Assembly: GCA_028751875.1 (NCBI GenBank)
Contig: CM054155.1
Coordinates: 8,454,962-8,518,961, forward strand
Length of the DNA stretch: 64,000 nt
Source of the DNA: Rapana venosa
Taxonomy: Eukaryota; Mollusca; Gastropoda; Neogastropoda; Muricidae
Direction: 5' to 3'
The position numbers and the translations under genes are program-made. Position 1 is the first letter of the stretch, and every line of letters starts with the position of its first letter. The notes beneath the pieces were generated by a model. The model ran no database searches. It had not been told where the DNA came from and worked only from the letters and a program-made list of their open reading frames with translations. Shown one piece after another: positions 24,501 through 35,846 of this stretch.

Positions 24501-24595
24501 CTACACACACAACACACACACACACACACACACACAACACACACAAAACACACACCAACCAAAAACACACACACACACACACACACACCAAAATT
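18550..24595 (+). repeat. Unclassified large non-coding repeat, copy A
   Basis: Ordered blocks match copies B and C. They are 'ttggggatgttaccattgtt' and 'tttttcaagctgagc' (18555-18800), a TG/ATGC-rich block with 'catgcacatgggtatgtgc' (18800-19040), 'gaatggccaagtcttgtt' (about 19180), a (GGT)n patch (19240-19262), 'gaactgaattgccttgctga' (about 19356), 'gagccttcagggttggagg' (about 19780), 'caagctgcagaac' (about 20540) and 'gcattgcatgac' (about 21073). Then follow module M (21700-22140), a block shared with 38.5-38.8 kb that occurs twice (23360-23560, 23860-24100), and a TG/CA module (24185-24595). No coding capacity and no terminal repeats were recognised. From about 20760 the sequence is corrupted by homopolymer runs. 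Confidence 0.75.
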
Positions 24596-25309
24596 TTACT
24601 TTACTGCTAGGGCAAAAATTTCTTCCTTAATTTGAAAAATTTTTCTTTGCACTCTGCTACCAGGACACTTTCCAGACAGCTTCTTCTGTTTACAGAGTTT
24701 TTTTTATATTTCAGAACAAAAGAAATCTGGCAGACCAAACAGTCATCAAAAAAATTTTAAAAGAATATAATTGGAAATGAGTTTAAAAAATAAATAAAAA
24801 AAAAACTTGTATTTCATTATATTTGGCATAAAATATATCTGCCAATTTTCTTTTTCTGCTAACCAAAATTTTATAACTTCCCTTTTTCCCTTTTTTTTTT
24901 TCCCCCCTTAAAAAAATGATTTAAATTTTCTCTTGATGTTCATTCAAGCCACTTTGAAGATTTCGATAATTCTCCCTGACAACAAAAACAGGGCGGAATA
25001 AAACAAAAAACGGGAGCAAAAAACAATATCTGTCAGCTAAAAACCACCAGCTGAAAACCCAATGTCTTCCACAGAGAGAAGTGAGCACCATCATGCAACC
25101 AGCAGGGTTTTTTCCCCAAAATCGTGTAGCTTTAGAAAAGAGAAAGCAAAAAAGAAAGAGAGGAGCGCATTGAGGAAGGAAAAGAAAACCCCGGGAAAAG
25201 GGGGTATGAACGGAGTGGGGGTGCTGTTGAGAGTTTTCATAAAAGAAAGGGGCCCCTCTACCCTTCCCCCTGAGTGCGGTTTTCTTTTTTTTTTTTAACC
25301 CAAGCATTA

Positions 25310-25670
25310 TTAGCTTCTTTTAAGGCAAGGAAAGAAAGGAAAAAGGGAAAGATAAAAAAAAGAGTATGAAAAGAACAAAAAAATGAAGCATGCCAATAAG
25401 GAATGAAGGAAAATTTAAATTTCTGCGCAATGGCTCAGCAACTAAAGGGGCCCAGGGACAAGCCCTGGGGGTGGAACCTTCCTGTGCACAGCAGGGGTCA
25501 CCCTTTTTGAAACCCAAACCCTATGGGAAAGGGGTGTGGTGGTGTGGGGGTGTGATGGGCTCCCCCTTCCCACTGGACAATCATAAGGACTGACGCTGGG
25601 TGGATGGAAGGCTGGCAGTTCGCAGCTTGTGCACTGCACGTAGTTTCCCTTTTACAGCAATGTGCAGGGG
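25310..25670 (-). repeat. Inverted partial copy of the large repeat
   Basis: Read on the minus strand it matches copy B at about 30590-30990 and the fragment at 47812-48115: 'gcttgtgcactgcacg' and 'gctgggtggatggaag' complement B's 'gtgcagtgcacaagc' and 'catccaacccagc'. It follows copy A in opposite orientation. Confidence 0.7.
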
Positions 25671-25833
25671 TGGGGAAAAACGCAATCCCTGGGGTTTCTG
25701 TCTCTTGTTTTGGGGAGACTTTGTCTCTGAAGGGTTGGGTTTTCCTCTGTCACTCTTTTCTTTTCCCTTTTTCTGACTGGGGTTTTTTCCTTGACCAAAA
25801 CTTTTTGAAAAAAAAAAAAAAACCCCCCAAACC

Positions 25834-25924
<91 letters not shown>

Positions 25925-26780
25925 AAAGAAACCAAAAAAACAAAAGGGAAAAAAAATAAAACAAAAAAAAAAAAAAAAAAACCCAAAAAAAAATTAAAAT
26001 TTGGGCTTATTTTGCTTGTTAATGGGAGGGGGATTTCCCTTTTTTCGCCTTTTCTGGGTTTTTTAATTTTTCAACAAAACAAAACAACCCCCCCCAAAAA
26101 CACCAACCAAAAACCCCAACAAATTTTGCCTTTTCAACAAAACTTTTAAAAACCCCAAAAAACACAAAGGATGGGGAAGGGGGTGGCAAAAAGGTTTAAG
26201 GTGGTTCTTTTTGGGGTTTTGGGCGGGGTTTTTTTCGCTGACTTTCTGTGGGTGTCTTTTTTTTTCGGGGTTGTTGTATTTTTTTGGTCTGGCGTGCTTT
26301 TGGGTTTTGGGGATGTTCTTTGTTTCCCGCAGGTGGGTGTTTTATATTATAAATGTGTTAAAAACAAAAAAATCAAAGTTTTTTTTTGGGATTTAAAACT
26401 TTTGTTTTTTTTTTTTTTTAAAAATTTTTTATTTTGTGTCAAATTTAAATTTTTGAAATGGTTTTGTTTTTCCAATTTAGTTTTTTTTAACCCCCTTTGA
26501 GGGGGGGGGAAGATGCATGGTTTTGTTGGGAGTGGATTGCAAAGGCATGTTGTGTGCTGTGGTGTTGTGGGGGTTTGGGTGCTTCCGTTGTACTTGTCAG
26601 TGTGTGTGGGTTTTTCTTTTCAAAACGGTTTAAAGCCCCGCAAAAAAATTTCCTGGTCCCGAAAATTTAAAAAAACCCGGGAAAAAAAAGGCCCCTTGAA
26701 GGGCCCCAGCCCCTAAAACCCCAACAAATTAAAAAAAAAAAAAACCCCAATAAAAACCCAACCCGGTTTTATCTCTGCGC
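25671..26780. other. Poly-A and T/G-rich corrupted stretch
   Basis: Poly-A with short C breaks (25808-25985), then T/G runs with unclear content to about 26780. The Phe-rich and Lys-rich frames are artefacts. Confidence 0.85.
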
Positions 26781-26784
26781 TGAT

Positions 26785-27300
26785 GGAAATCCCGTGTAGT
26801 TCTTATATTTTTCATGTTGTTAGCATTAAATTTATGTTCTTGTTATTGTGCATTTTTATTTTCTTTTGTTTCTTCCTTCCTTTGTTTATTTTTGTTAATG
26901 TTTTGCTTTTCCAAATCTTCTGAGATATTTTTTCAAGCTGAGATTTTGTCCTTTTGTCTAACATTTTGTTGTTTTCTTTTTAATCTTGCATGCTTGTAAG
27001 CACGGACATAGGTGTTTGTGGGAAGGTGGACGTGTGCATGAATAGTGTGTGTATGTGTGTGTGTCTGTGTGTGTTTGTGTGTGTGTGTCTGTGTGTGTCT
27101 GTGTGCGTCTGTATCTGTGTCTGTGTGTGTGTCTGTGTGTGTGTTTGTGTGTCTGTGTGTCTGTGTGTGTATGTGTCCGTGTGTGTGTCTGTGTGTCTGT
27201 GTCTGTATGTGTATGTGTCTGTGTGATGTGTCTGTGTGTGTGTCTGTCTAGGTGGGTCTGTGTATATGCGTGCATACAGTTGTGATTAAAAGCAAAATAC
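26785..27300 (+). repeat. Large repeat, copy D (start block only) with TG-rich array
   Basis: 'tatgttcttgttattgtgca', 'tttttcaagctgag' and 'gcatgcttgtaagcacgg' match the first 250 bp of copies A, B and C. A TGTC/TG array (27040-27250) then replaces the rest. Confidence 0.75.
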
Positions 27301-27954
27301 AATGTGTTGTATACTTGGCACCTTTGGAAAGAGCGATTTTGGTTGATTATTGATTGATTATTATTAATACATGTTTGATTGATTTTGTGTACTTAAGTAT
27401 ATGTGTCTGTGTACGTGCGTGTGTAAATGTATTCGTACATTCATAGATATTTATATGTACGTGCGCTCGCGTGTGAGTGTGTGTGCATATGTAGGTGCAT
27501 GTGTTTGTGTGTGTGTTTATGTGTGTATGTGCAAGCACGCGCATGTGTGTGTGTCTGTGTGTGTGTGTGTGTGTGTTTGTCTGTGTGCATATACACGTAT
27601 GTACGTAAGTACACGTGCTAACGTGTGTTTAACTGTAAACAAATACAAGCTTTCAACAGCACCCAAGCAAAGAAATATCCTGAAAAGTCCACAGACATAT
27701 TTAAAGATCACACGGAAACAGACAGTCAGACACACAGATAGACAGACAGAAAGACAAACAGACAGACACAAACACATACACACACATAACACACACACAT
27801 ATAAAACACACATATTCAACACACAAGCCACACTCACACACATACACACACACAATACACACAAACGCACCGACACAGAGACACACAAAGGCACACACAG
27901 ACACAGAGACACAGACACACAGACACACAGAACACAGACACAGACACAGACACA

Positions 27955-27955
<1 letters not shown>
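27301..27955 (+). repeat. TG/CA-rich leading module of copy B
   Basis: TG-rich sequence, then 'ctttcaacagcacccaagc' near 27650 and a CACA-rich run. The module recurs at 32095-32405 ('ctttcaacagttcccaagc') and in degraded form at 24185-24595. It stands just before the (CA)n tract that leads into copy B. Confidence 0.7.

Positions 27956-28026
<71 letters not shown>
27956..28026. repeat. (CA)n microsatellite
   Basis: Pure CA tract. The same position before copy C holds the (CA)n at 34741-34870. Confidence 0.97.
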
Positions 28027-28029
<3 letters not shown>

Positions 28030-28455
28030 GCGCATGACCCAGACGATCAGTAGGAGATAAAAATGGAGTTTCAAAACAGATCAAGCGACCATGACATTTA
28101 AGACAATTCTTTCCAGACATGAAAGCCTCCTCAGGCAAAAACGTCATCAATGAAAAACCCCAACCCATCCCTTGTTGTCATCATCTTTGAGCTGTTAGTG
28201 CCAGTGCTTTAGTTGGGGATGTTACCATTGTTATCTTTGTGATGATGGTATTGCGTGTAGTTCTGATCTTTTGCATGCTGCTAACATTTATGTTCTTGTT
28301 ATTGTGCATCTCTATATTTTCTTCTTTCACTTTCTTCATTCATTTGTGTTCTTTTATTCATTGCTTATTCCACCAGTCTTCTGATTTATTTTTTCAAGCT
28401 GAGCTTTTGTCTTTTTGTCTAACACTTTGCTGTTTACCCTGCATACTTGTAAGCA

Positions 28456-28793
28456 AGACCCGTAGAGACAAAATGAGAAACGAAGTCATCAGAGACATGG
28501 TAGGTGCAACACCGGTCCTACAACACATCGACCAGCAGAGGATCAAGTGGTTCGGACACCTGACACGGATGCCTCACAACCAGCCAGCTCTTCAGGCCTA
28601 CAACACCCGGCACTCAGGATGGAAAGCCAAAGGACGACCAAGAAGAAGACGGAGTGATTCCATGGCCGACACCCTAAAAGCCCACGGCATGTCCCTCCTC
28701 CAGGCTACACGCCTCGCTGCCGACAGACAGCTGTATCTCCCCGCGACACCTCCGAGTATAAGCGGAAGAAAAAAGTAAAGTAAGTAAAGTAAG
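28456..28793 (+). pseudogene. LINE ORF2 C-terminal fragment with 12-bp target-site duplication
   Basis: About 100 codons without a stop encode a LINE C-terminus. 'QQRIKWFGHLTRMPHNQPA' is followed by 'KAKGRPRRRR' and 'RLAADRQLYLP', a pattern common at the end of RT ORFs of CR1- and RTE-related elements. A stop and an (AAGTA)n-like tail (28773-28793) follow. 'tacttgtaagca' occurs at both ends (28444-28455 and 28794-28805). Copies A (18793-18804) and C (35276-35287) carry this sequence once, as an uninterrupted empty site. This is therefore a severely 5'-truncated insertion that happened in copy B only. Confidence 0.88.
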
Positions 28794-31714
28794 TACTTGT
28801 AAGCATGGGCACAGGTGTATGTATAAGTGTGCATGTGTGCATGCATATTTTGTATATGTGTATGTATGTGGTGTGTGTGTGTGCATGTGCGTGTGTGCGT
28901 GTGTGTGTGTGTGCGCGCGTGTGTGTATGTGTGTGTGTTCATGTCTCTGCAAAAGCATGCACATGGGTATGTGCAAGTATGTGTGTGTATACATGCATTC
29001 GTGAATTAGCGTGTGTGCGTGTGTGTGTGTGCACGCATGTGTGTGTGTCTGTGTGTGAATATATCTGTGTGCATGTATTTGTGCATGCACACATGCACCA
29101 ACACACTCTTGCAGCTTTTTTCAATAAAATTCATATTGCCCTTCTCTTCCATTCTTCTTCATTGATCAACACCCCCCCCCCCCTCTCTCACACACACACA
29201 CAGTGCATGCAGAGAAAGTGACCGCCTGCCTTTTTCCAATTCACTGAATGGCCAAGTCTTGTTATGAGTACCTGGCCATGCTGTAATGAAGAAGGGGGGG
29301 GGGGGATTATGATGGTGGTGGTGGTGGTGACTGCCGTGAGGGTGGTGGTGTGAAATGATGGATGGATGCATGGAAGGTGGGGAGGGAAGGGAGAGAGAAG
29401 GGGGGAGTCTGCATCAGTCTGTTCTTCCACCTCTCAGGAACTGAATTGCCTTGCTGAAGTTTTTGCAAGAGAGGTGGAGTCATTTTGTTGGAGGGTCAGG
29501 GGTGGGGGGTGGGGGGTCTGACTGTTCTGTTTATCAGTGCTGTGTTTTGATTTTAGATGTGTTTGTTGGTCTCTGTGGTTTAGCTTTTTGTTTAGTTCTG
29601 GTGGTTGATTAAAAATAGATTTGTTTTGTAAGTGTATACATATGTTTTTTAACGTGTGTAATACCAGCTCACCATGTGCATGCAAATACAGACACACACA
29701 CACAGGCACACTCAAACACTTACACGCATGCATGCACACACGCATGCACGCATACACATGCGCGCACACATGCATGATTTGGTGGCCCCAGTTGCCCTGG
29801 TCTCAAGCTGTCCTCAGTTTGCTCTCTGCATACACCTTTGTGCCTGTGACAATATTTTAAACAGAGCCTTCAGGGTTGGAGGTTCACAGGAGATAGTCGT
29901 TGAAGGGACGTGGTGGCTATCATCCCGCTAGGCATCTCACTTAGTCTGGCTCCATGACTGAGCTATTACTGTTGTCAGCAGGGGACTTAGTAGGTTGTGT
30001 CCTGTGTATTTTAGCTCAGAAGAGACACCACTGAATAACACCAAAGTGACCCTGCAGCAATGCAAGGCCACTCTGACTGGATGCACCACAGCAGCCTGGC
30101 AATGATGGTATACATGAAGACTTCTGGCCCTTAGCATGCAACATAAAGAATCTGGGCATGGCTAGGGTAAAGAGACTGCACTAATATGAAGTGTTGCAAC
30201 AGAAAGACAGGAGCATCACAAAAGACAAGGCTGCAAAAAAAAATCCAACAACAACAAAAAACGATGACAACAACTGCTTCTTTTAACCTAAAACTTCTTC
30301 CCTAAACAAGCTGCCATGTCTGGGAAGAATTAGCTCTAAATAGCATGGAAATATAAAAAAATATCTATTGGGACTTCGTTTTTTGGCAAGTCATTGATTG
30401 TCATGATGTGTGTCTCTTAATGTGTGTGAGTGAGTGCTCATGTGTGTGTGTTTATGTGTGTTTATGTGTGGTTTTGTGTGTGTGTGTGCATGCATGCATG
30501 TGCATGTGAATCAACAACAGAGCAAAGCAGAGTGTGTATGCTGCCTAAAGAAAAGGGACTAAAGCATACACTGACACTTGCAAACTTGCTGTGAAGCAGG
30601 CAACTCCACGTGCAGTGCACAAGCTGCAGAACTGCACAGCCTTCCATCCAACCCAGCGTCAAGTCCTTCACTGATTGTCCAGTGAGGAAGGAGGGAAGAT
30701 CCATCACACACACACACCTTCCCCACAGGGCTTTGGTTCAAGCACAGGCTGACTCCCTGCTGTGTACAGGAAGGTTCCAGCCTCACAGTGGCATGTGCCT
30801 GGGTCCTGCTTAGCTTGCTGCAGCCACTTGCGCAAGTAATCTGACTTCCTTATCTACTTTATTAGAGTTTTTTCTTCCCTTTTCTTTTCTTCACTGTTTT
30901 TGTTCTTGGCACTTTCGCCTCCTTTTTTCATCTTCTTTCAAAAAAGGAAATGAACTCAAGTTTTAGAAAAAATACTGACCTCAGATATAGATTGATCCAT
31001 CATATTGACGGTCCTTCTCCCCCATTTCTATCTCCCCAACACACATGTTCTCCCTTCTCATACCCTCTTGCTCACTGTCTGTCATTTCTTCAATGTTTCT
31101 CCTTCATAGTCTGCCTTGTACTCCTGACAACCAGACTTTTTTTTTACTGGAGAAACTTAATGCATTGCATGACTGGACGTGCTTGGGGAAGAAATTAGAT
31201 TTACAGCTTTTTAGCTGAGAGGTAGTTTTTGCTTCTTGCTGGTATGTTTTCATTTTCTTTCTGTTATCTTGTCATTGAAGACCGAATCAGAATCTTTCAA
31301 GTGGGTTTGTTAAACAGCAGGAGACATGGTAATAAGTTCATTTGATTAAAACAAAAGAATACATGTACAAACTGATCTGCAAGCAGAGAAAGAAACAAAC
31401 ATTAATTTGTTGTTTTATACCGCTAATCACAAGACAGGAACAACAAAATCATTGTTGCAGCTTACTCTCAACTGGTTATTTTTTTAATTCTTGTTTCCAG
31501 CATATCTTCTTCCCTTTTGTGATAGCAGCTTTGGTAGGCTACAGGACTGTCACTTTTCCCTATAAACATAAAACAACATTGCAGAACTTTAAAGAGGCTC
31601 TTGCTACAAGTTTCCATAAACAGTAGAGAATCACCTACAACCTTTAATTGAGGAGGATTACCCAGCAATGAAGGTACCAAAGTCACCATAGGTCTGGTTG
31701 GATGGCTGGCTGTT

Positions 31715-31968
31715 CTTCTTAGTCCTTATAGCTCCTAGCGGAGCATAGGGCCTCAACAGCGTCCCTCCACCTTCTCCTGTCTCTGGCAAGGGTCTTGGCC
31801 TCTTCCCATGTCAGGCTGGAGTCTCTCAGCTCACTGTGCAGGCTTCTCCTCTAGGTCTGTTTGGGGTGCCCTCTCTTCCTTTTCCCCTGCCGGTTCCACT
31901 CGAGCGCTTGTCTGGTGATGTTGCAAGGCTCCTTCCGTAGGGTGTGGCCGACCCAACGCCACTTACTT
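31715..31968 (-). pseudogene. LINE ORF2 C-terminal fragment
   Basis: On the minus strand the frame reads '[19 protein letters not shown]', '[15 protein letters not shown]', one stop, then 'LTWEEAKTLARDRRRWR' and 'VEALCSARSYKD' before a stop. This is the C-terminal end of a LINE reverse-transcriptase ORF of a different family from the fragment at 28456. It interrupts copy B relative to copy C near 36835. No clear duplication flanks it. Confidence 0.82.
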
Positions 31969-32094
31969 GGACTGTTACTAAATGATATCATTTCTTTTTA
32001 ACGAGTCATTTGATATCATTTTTCATCTAATGAGGTACTTTTCACTGGTGACCAGCATATGTGATTATTGTAAACCTAGTGTTTCTTGCCATGT

Positions 32095-32405
32095 TCAGCA
32101 GAGGTGTCTGCACAAGTGTGCATGAATATCTTGTGTGTGTGTGTGTGTTGTGTGCGCGCAGGTGCCCACATGTGTGATGCATATATGCACATATATAGGT
32201 CAGTACATGTGCTCACTTGCATGCGCCAATAAACTAATGTGATCTTTCAACAGTTCCCAAGCAAAAAAAGACATATTTCTAGATTACATAGAACACAGAC
32301 ACACAGACAAACACAAAACAGACATGCGCACACACACAAACTCACACACAAACACACACACAAAACTCACACACAAACACAAACACACACACACACACAC
32401 ACACA
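32095..32405 (+). repeat. TG/CA module of the large repeat
   Basis: A TG tract (32133-32149), 'ctttcaacagttcccaagc', and CACA-rich sequence (32290-32405) match 27400-27950. It ends in the (CA)n into which the next LINE is inserted. Confidence 0.7.
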
Positions 32406-32410
32406 CTATT

Positions 32411-34376
32411 ACTATATAAACTAAAAACTATTGGCTTATCTGGTAATATGTATCATTATATTAAAGCATTTCTCTCAGAAAGATGTATGCAGGCCAAAGT
32501 TGGAAATTCCTATTCTACTTTACGGTTTCCAACAATGGGTATTCCACAGGGATCAGTTATCGCCCCACATCTTTTCAATATTCTTCTTTATGATCTTCCT
32601 CAGTGCCTCTCCAGTAATGCCATCCATGTCCAGTATGCTGATGACATTTGTATGTGGATGAATGTTACGATGAAAAAGAAAACACCAAAGAGGCATCTAA
32701 ACTATATAAAAAATATGTATCAGCTTGAGCTAAACAAACTTAATGACTACATTTTTGAGAATGGTCTTTCATTGTCTCCTGAAAAGACTAATCTCGTACT
32801 TTTCAATAATGGCACTAACCCCCCAGTTCTACCTGTTTTCCAAATAGATGGGAAAGTGTTGGAATATAAAACTTTGGTGAAGTTTTTAGGAGTATATTTT
32901 ATGTCTACACTAAGTTGGAATTATCATATTGATTATTTAAATACTAAGGCTCGGAAAAGTATTAATCTTCTGAAAGTTATTAGTAAACAAGTGTGGGCTT
33001 ATGATGTAGCTGTTTTTAAAAACATTTGGCATTATCTTTAGTACGTTCAGACTCATTTATGGCCAGGAAGCATTTTCAGTGCTCCAAAATATTTATTACA
33101 GAAAATGACAAGACTAACTGCAAGGCTTTTCGATTAGCTCTGGGGGTTCCTTTTTATGCATCGTCCATGGGTACCTATAAGGAGATAGGAATTTTGCCAT
33201 TAGACGAATATCGACAACTGGCTGTGGCTAAATATCTCTTACGTTGTTCAACACAAGAAACTAATGTGGACAACGAAATTAGTATAAGATCTGATGTCAA
33301 CTTTCCAAAAAGAGCACATTCTATTCGCTCTGTAACCACAGCTAGAACCTATACTTCTCAATTATTTGATCAAGCAGATATAAATCTCACAAAGATAGCT
33401 AAATCGAAGATTCACTCCTCGCCTTGTCCCCCATGGGAACTTAAGAGAGCTAATTTTGACGTAAATTATTCCTCTTTAACGAAAAAAGGGTAATGAAAAT
33501 ATTCTTAGCGCATCAGTAAAAGAATATATACAAAACTACATATCCAAATCATTTAAAAATTTACACAGATGGTTCCCTTTTGAACAATAATGAGGCGGGT
33601 GCAGCGTTTGTCATACCATCTTTGAAAATAGAGAGATCATTTTATGTAGGAAAAAATCGATCTATTTTTACAGCTGAATTGTCTGCTATTTTGATGGCTT
33701 TGTATTATCTTTTAGATTTTCCTAAAGACATATTTCAAATACTTTTGTGTTGATTCCAGGTCAGTCTTACTTGCCCTGAGAAACTTCAGTTCAAAAGTGA
33801 GACAAGATTTCATAATTGAGATTAGTCATCTAATTCATTTTCTGATGATACGAGGCACTGGTGTTACCTTTTGCTGGATACCCTCGCACTGTGGTATTTA
33901 CTTTAATGAAAAAGTTGACAGAAAAGCAAATGTGGAGCTGAGCATACCGATGGGTCTTGCAGCATAAGTGTTCCTCTATCCATCCATGAGGGCTATAGCA
34001 TGTTACAAAATGCATGTTGGAAACACTTTAAAAAGAAACTACAAAGTACCGGTTATTCCTGAGTGATGATGTAGCCCATGTATTATCTTTTTGATAAGAT
34101 CAAATATCGTAATTTACATGAATATAGAAATGTTGTATCTCTTATATACAGGTTTAAGCTCAATGCTTTTAGAACGACATTTTTAAAAAAAAAGCAACAT
34201 GTATCTGTGGTGAAAATCTTACCAATGATCACATTCTTTTACGATGCAGAGATCTGAAAAACATCTTACCTGCCTTCCCAGTCCGTAGCTTGCAGCAAAT
34301 TCTTAAAGACATTCCATTAATGAAAGAAATTGTATTGTCATTAAGCCATACTCCTATTTTCAGACTCCTCTGATAT
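32411..34376 (+). pseudogene. ORF2 of I/Nimb-like LINE: RT, RNase H and C-terminal zinc motif
   Basis: RT: 'FPTMGIPQGSVIAPHLFNIL' (about 32526-32586) and 'HVQYADDICMW' (about 32627-32660) with the catalytic Asp pair. The first frame ends at a stop at 33039-33041. A connection domain follows to 33493 in another frame ('FRLALGVPFYASSMG'). RNase H: 'IYTDGSLLNN' near 33560 (first Asp), 'TAELSAILMAL' (Glu) and 'CVDSRSVLLALR' (Asp) after a frameshift near 33750. 'FCWIPSHCGIYFNEKVDRKA' near 33870-33930 holds the last His and Asp. 'CICGENLTNDHILLRC' near 34200-34247 is the C-x-C, H, C zinc motif typical of I- and R1-type elements. RNase H next to RT points to the I group. Several frameshifts and stops make it inactive. 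The endonuclease and the first RT motifs are lost. Confidence 0.86.
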
Positions 34377-34439
34377 AAGGATAGCTTCAAGTTATATGAA
34401 TTGGAAAGCTGGTATTTTTTCTGTTTGATGTTTGTGGGT

Positions 34440-34463
34440 TTTTTTTTGTTTTTTTTTTTTTTT

Positions 34464-34509
<46 letters not shown>
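34440..34509. repeat. Poly-T run
   Basis: About 70 bp of T with single G breaks in the LINE 3' UTR. Length may be unreliable. Confidence 0.9.
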
Positions 34510-34738
34510 GTTGTTGTTGGTTTTTTCTTTGTTTTTTGTTTTTCCAGAATTCTTGTTTATGCTTTTTTCATAATAGTTGTTTATTACGATTGATTAGTTA
34601 TATGCATACCCCTCCCCCCTACACACACACACACAAGCACGTGCGCACGCACACACACGCACACGCGCACACACACACATACTTTCCTGTCTGATATCAC
34701 TATTTAGTGGAAGGACGTTAAACTGAAGAACTACTACT

Positions 34739-34740
<2 letters not shown>

Positions 34741-34811
<71 letters not shown>

Positions 34812-34822
34812 CACACACACAA

Positions 34823-34870
<48 letters not shown>
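34741..34870. repeat. (CA)n microsatellite
   Basis: CA array with two short breaks, directly after the LINE 3' end and before copy C. Confidence 0.97.
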
Positions 34871-34871
<1 letters not shown>

Positions 34872-35346
34872 ACCCAGACGATCAGTAGGAGATAAAAATG
34901 AAGTTTCAAAACAGATCAAGGGACCATGACATTTAAGACAATTCTTTCCAGACATGAAAGCCTCTTCAGGCAAAAATGTCATCAATGAAAAAAACCAACC
35001 CATCCATTGTTGTCATCATCTTTGAGCTGTTAGTGCCAGTGCTATAGTTGAGATGTTACCATTGTTATCTTTGTGATGATGGTATTGCTTGTAGTTCTTA
35101 TCTTTTGCATGTTGGAAGCATTTATGTTCTTGTTATTGTGCATCTTTATATTTTCTTCTGTTCCTTTCTTCATTCATTTTTGTTCTTTTATTCATTGCTT
35201 ATTCCAGTCTTCTGATTTATTTTTTCAAGCTGAACTTTTGTCTTTTTGTCCAACACTTTGTTGTTTACCCTGCATACTTGTAAGCATGGGTACAGGTGTA
35301 TGTATGGGTGTGCATGTGTGCTTGCATATTTTTTTTTTATGTGAAT

Positions 35347-35846
35347 NNNNNNNNNNNNNNNNNNNNNNNNNNNNNNNNNNNNNNNNNNNNNNNNNNNNNN
35401 NNNNNNNNNNNNNNNNNNNNNNNNNNNNNNNNNNNNNNNNNNNNNNNNNNNNNNNNNNNNNNNNNNNNNNNNNNNNNNNNNNNNNNNNNNNNNNNNNNNN
35501 NNNNNNNNNNNNNNNNNNNNNNNNNNNNNNNNNNNNNNNNNNNNNNNNNNNNNNNNNNNNNNNNNNNNNNNNNNNNNNNNNNNNNNNNNNNNNNNNNNNN
35601 NNNNNNNNNNNNNNNNNNNNNNNNNNNNNNNNNNNNNNNNNNNNNNNNNNNNNNNNNNNNNNNNNNNNNNNNNNNNNNNNNNNNNNNNNNNNNNNNNNNN
35701 NNNNNNNNNNNNNNNNNNNNNNNNNNNNNNNNNNNNNNNNNNNNNNNNNNNNNNNNNNNNNNNNNNNNNNNNNNNNNNNNNNNNNNNNNNNNNNNNNNNN
35801 NNNNNNNNNNNNNNNNNNNNNNNNNNNNNNNNNNNNNNNNNNNNNN
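35347..35846. other. Assembly gap (500 N) inside repeat copy C
   Basis: Placeholder. By comparison with copy B (from about 28845 to 31163) the missing sequence is probably about 2.3 kb. Confidence 0.99.

Larger units (their letters stand above)
20760..26780. other. Homopolymer-smeared, low-quality sequence block
   Basis: Compared with copy B (about 30840-31470), the matching stretch of copy A has isolated bases replaced by their neighbours, making A, T, C and G runs. For example, B has 'cttggggaagaaattagat' where A has 'tttggggaaaaattagtt'. Runs of 8 or more identical bases are very frequent, and 25808-25980 is almost pure A. This looks like uncorrected sequencing or polishing error rather than evolution. 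Confidence 0.7.
28027..32090 (+). repeat. Large repeat, copy B
   Basis: The best-preserved copy. The leader 'cagacgatcagtaggagat' to 'gagctgttagtgccagtgct' (28037-28210) is shared with copy C (34873-35045) but not with A. From 28212 the block order equals copy A up to about 31700. Differences are two LINE fragments (28456-28793 and 31715-31968) that are absent from the other copies at these places. It lacks module M and passes into the TG/CA module at 32095. Confidence 0.78.
32409..34740 (+). mobile_element. I/Nimb-like LINE with RNase H, 5'-truncated, inserted in (CA)n
   Basis: The element starts in the middle of the RT directly after a CA tract and ends with 'gaaggacgttaaactgaag' and 'aactactactaa' before another CA tract (34741). 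It contains RT, connection, RNase H and a zinc-knuckle-like C-terminus. The 3' region has a T run (34440-34509) and a CA tract (34621-34679). The two flanking CA arrays probably are one original array split by the insertion, as copy B has a single array in the same position (27956-28026). Confidence 0.82.

Noticed and set aside
25604..26149. Lys-rich frame with long poly-Lys
   Set aside because: Caused by the poly-A stretch at 25808-25985 in a low-quality block.
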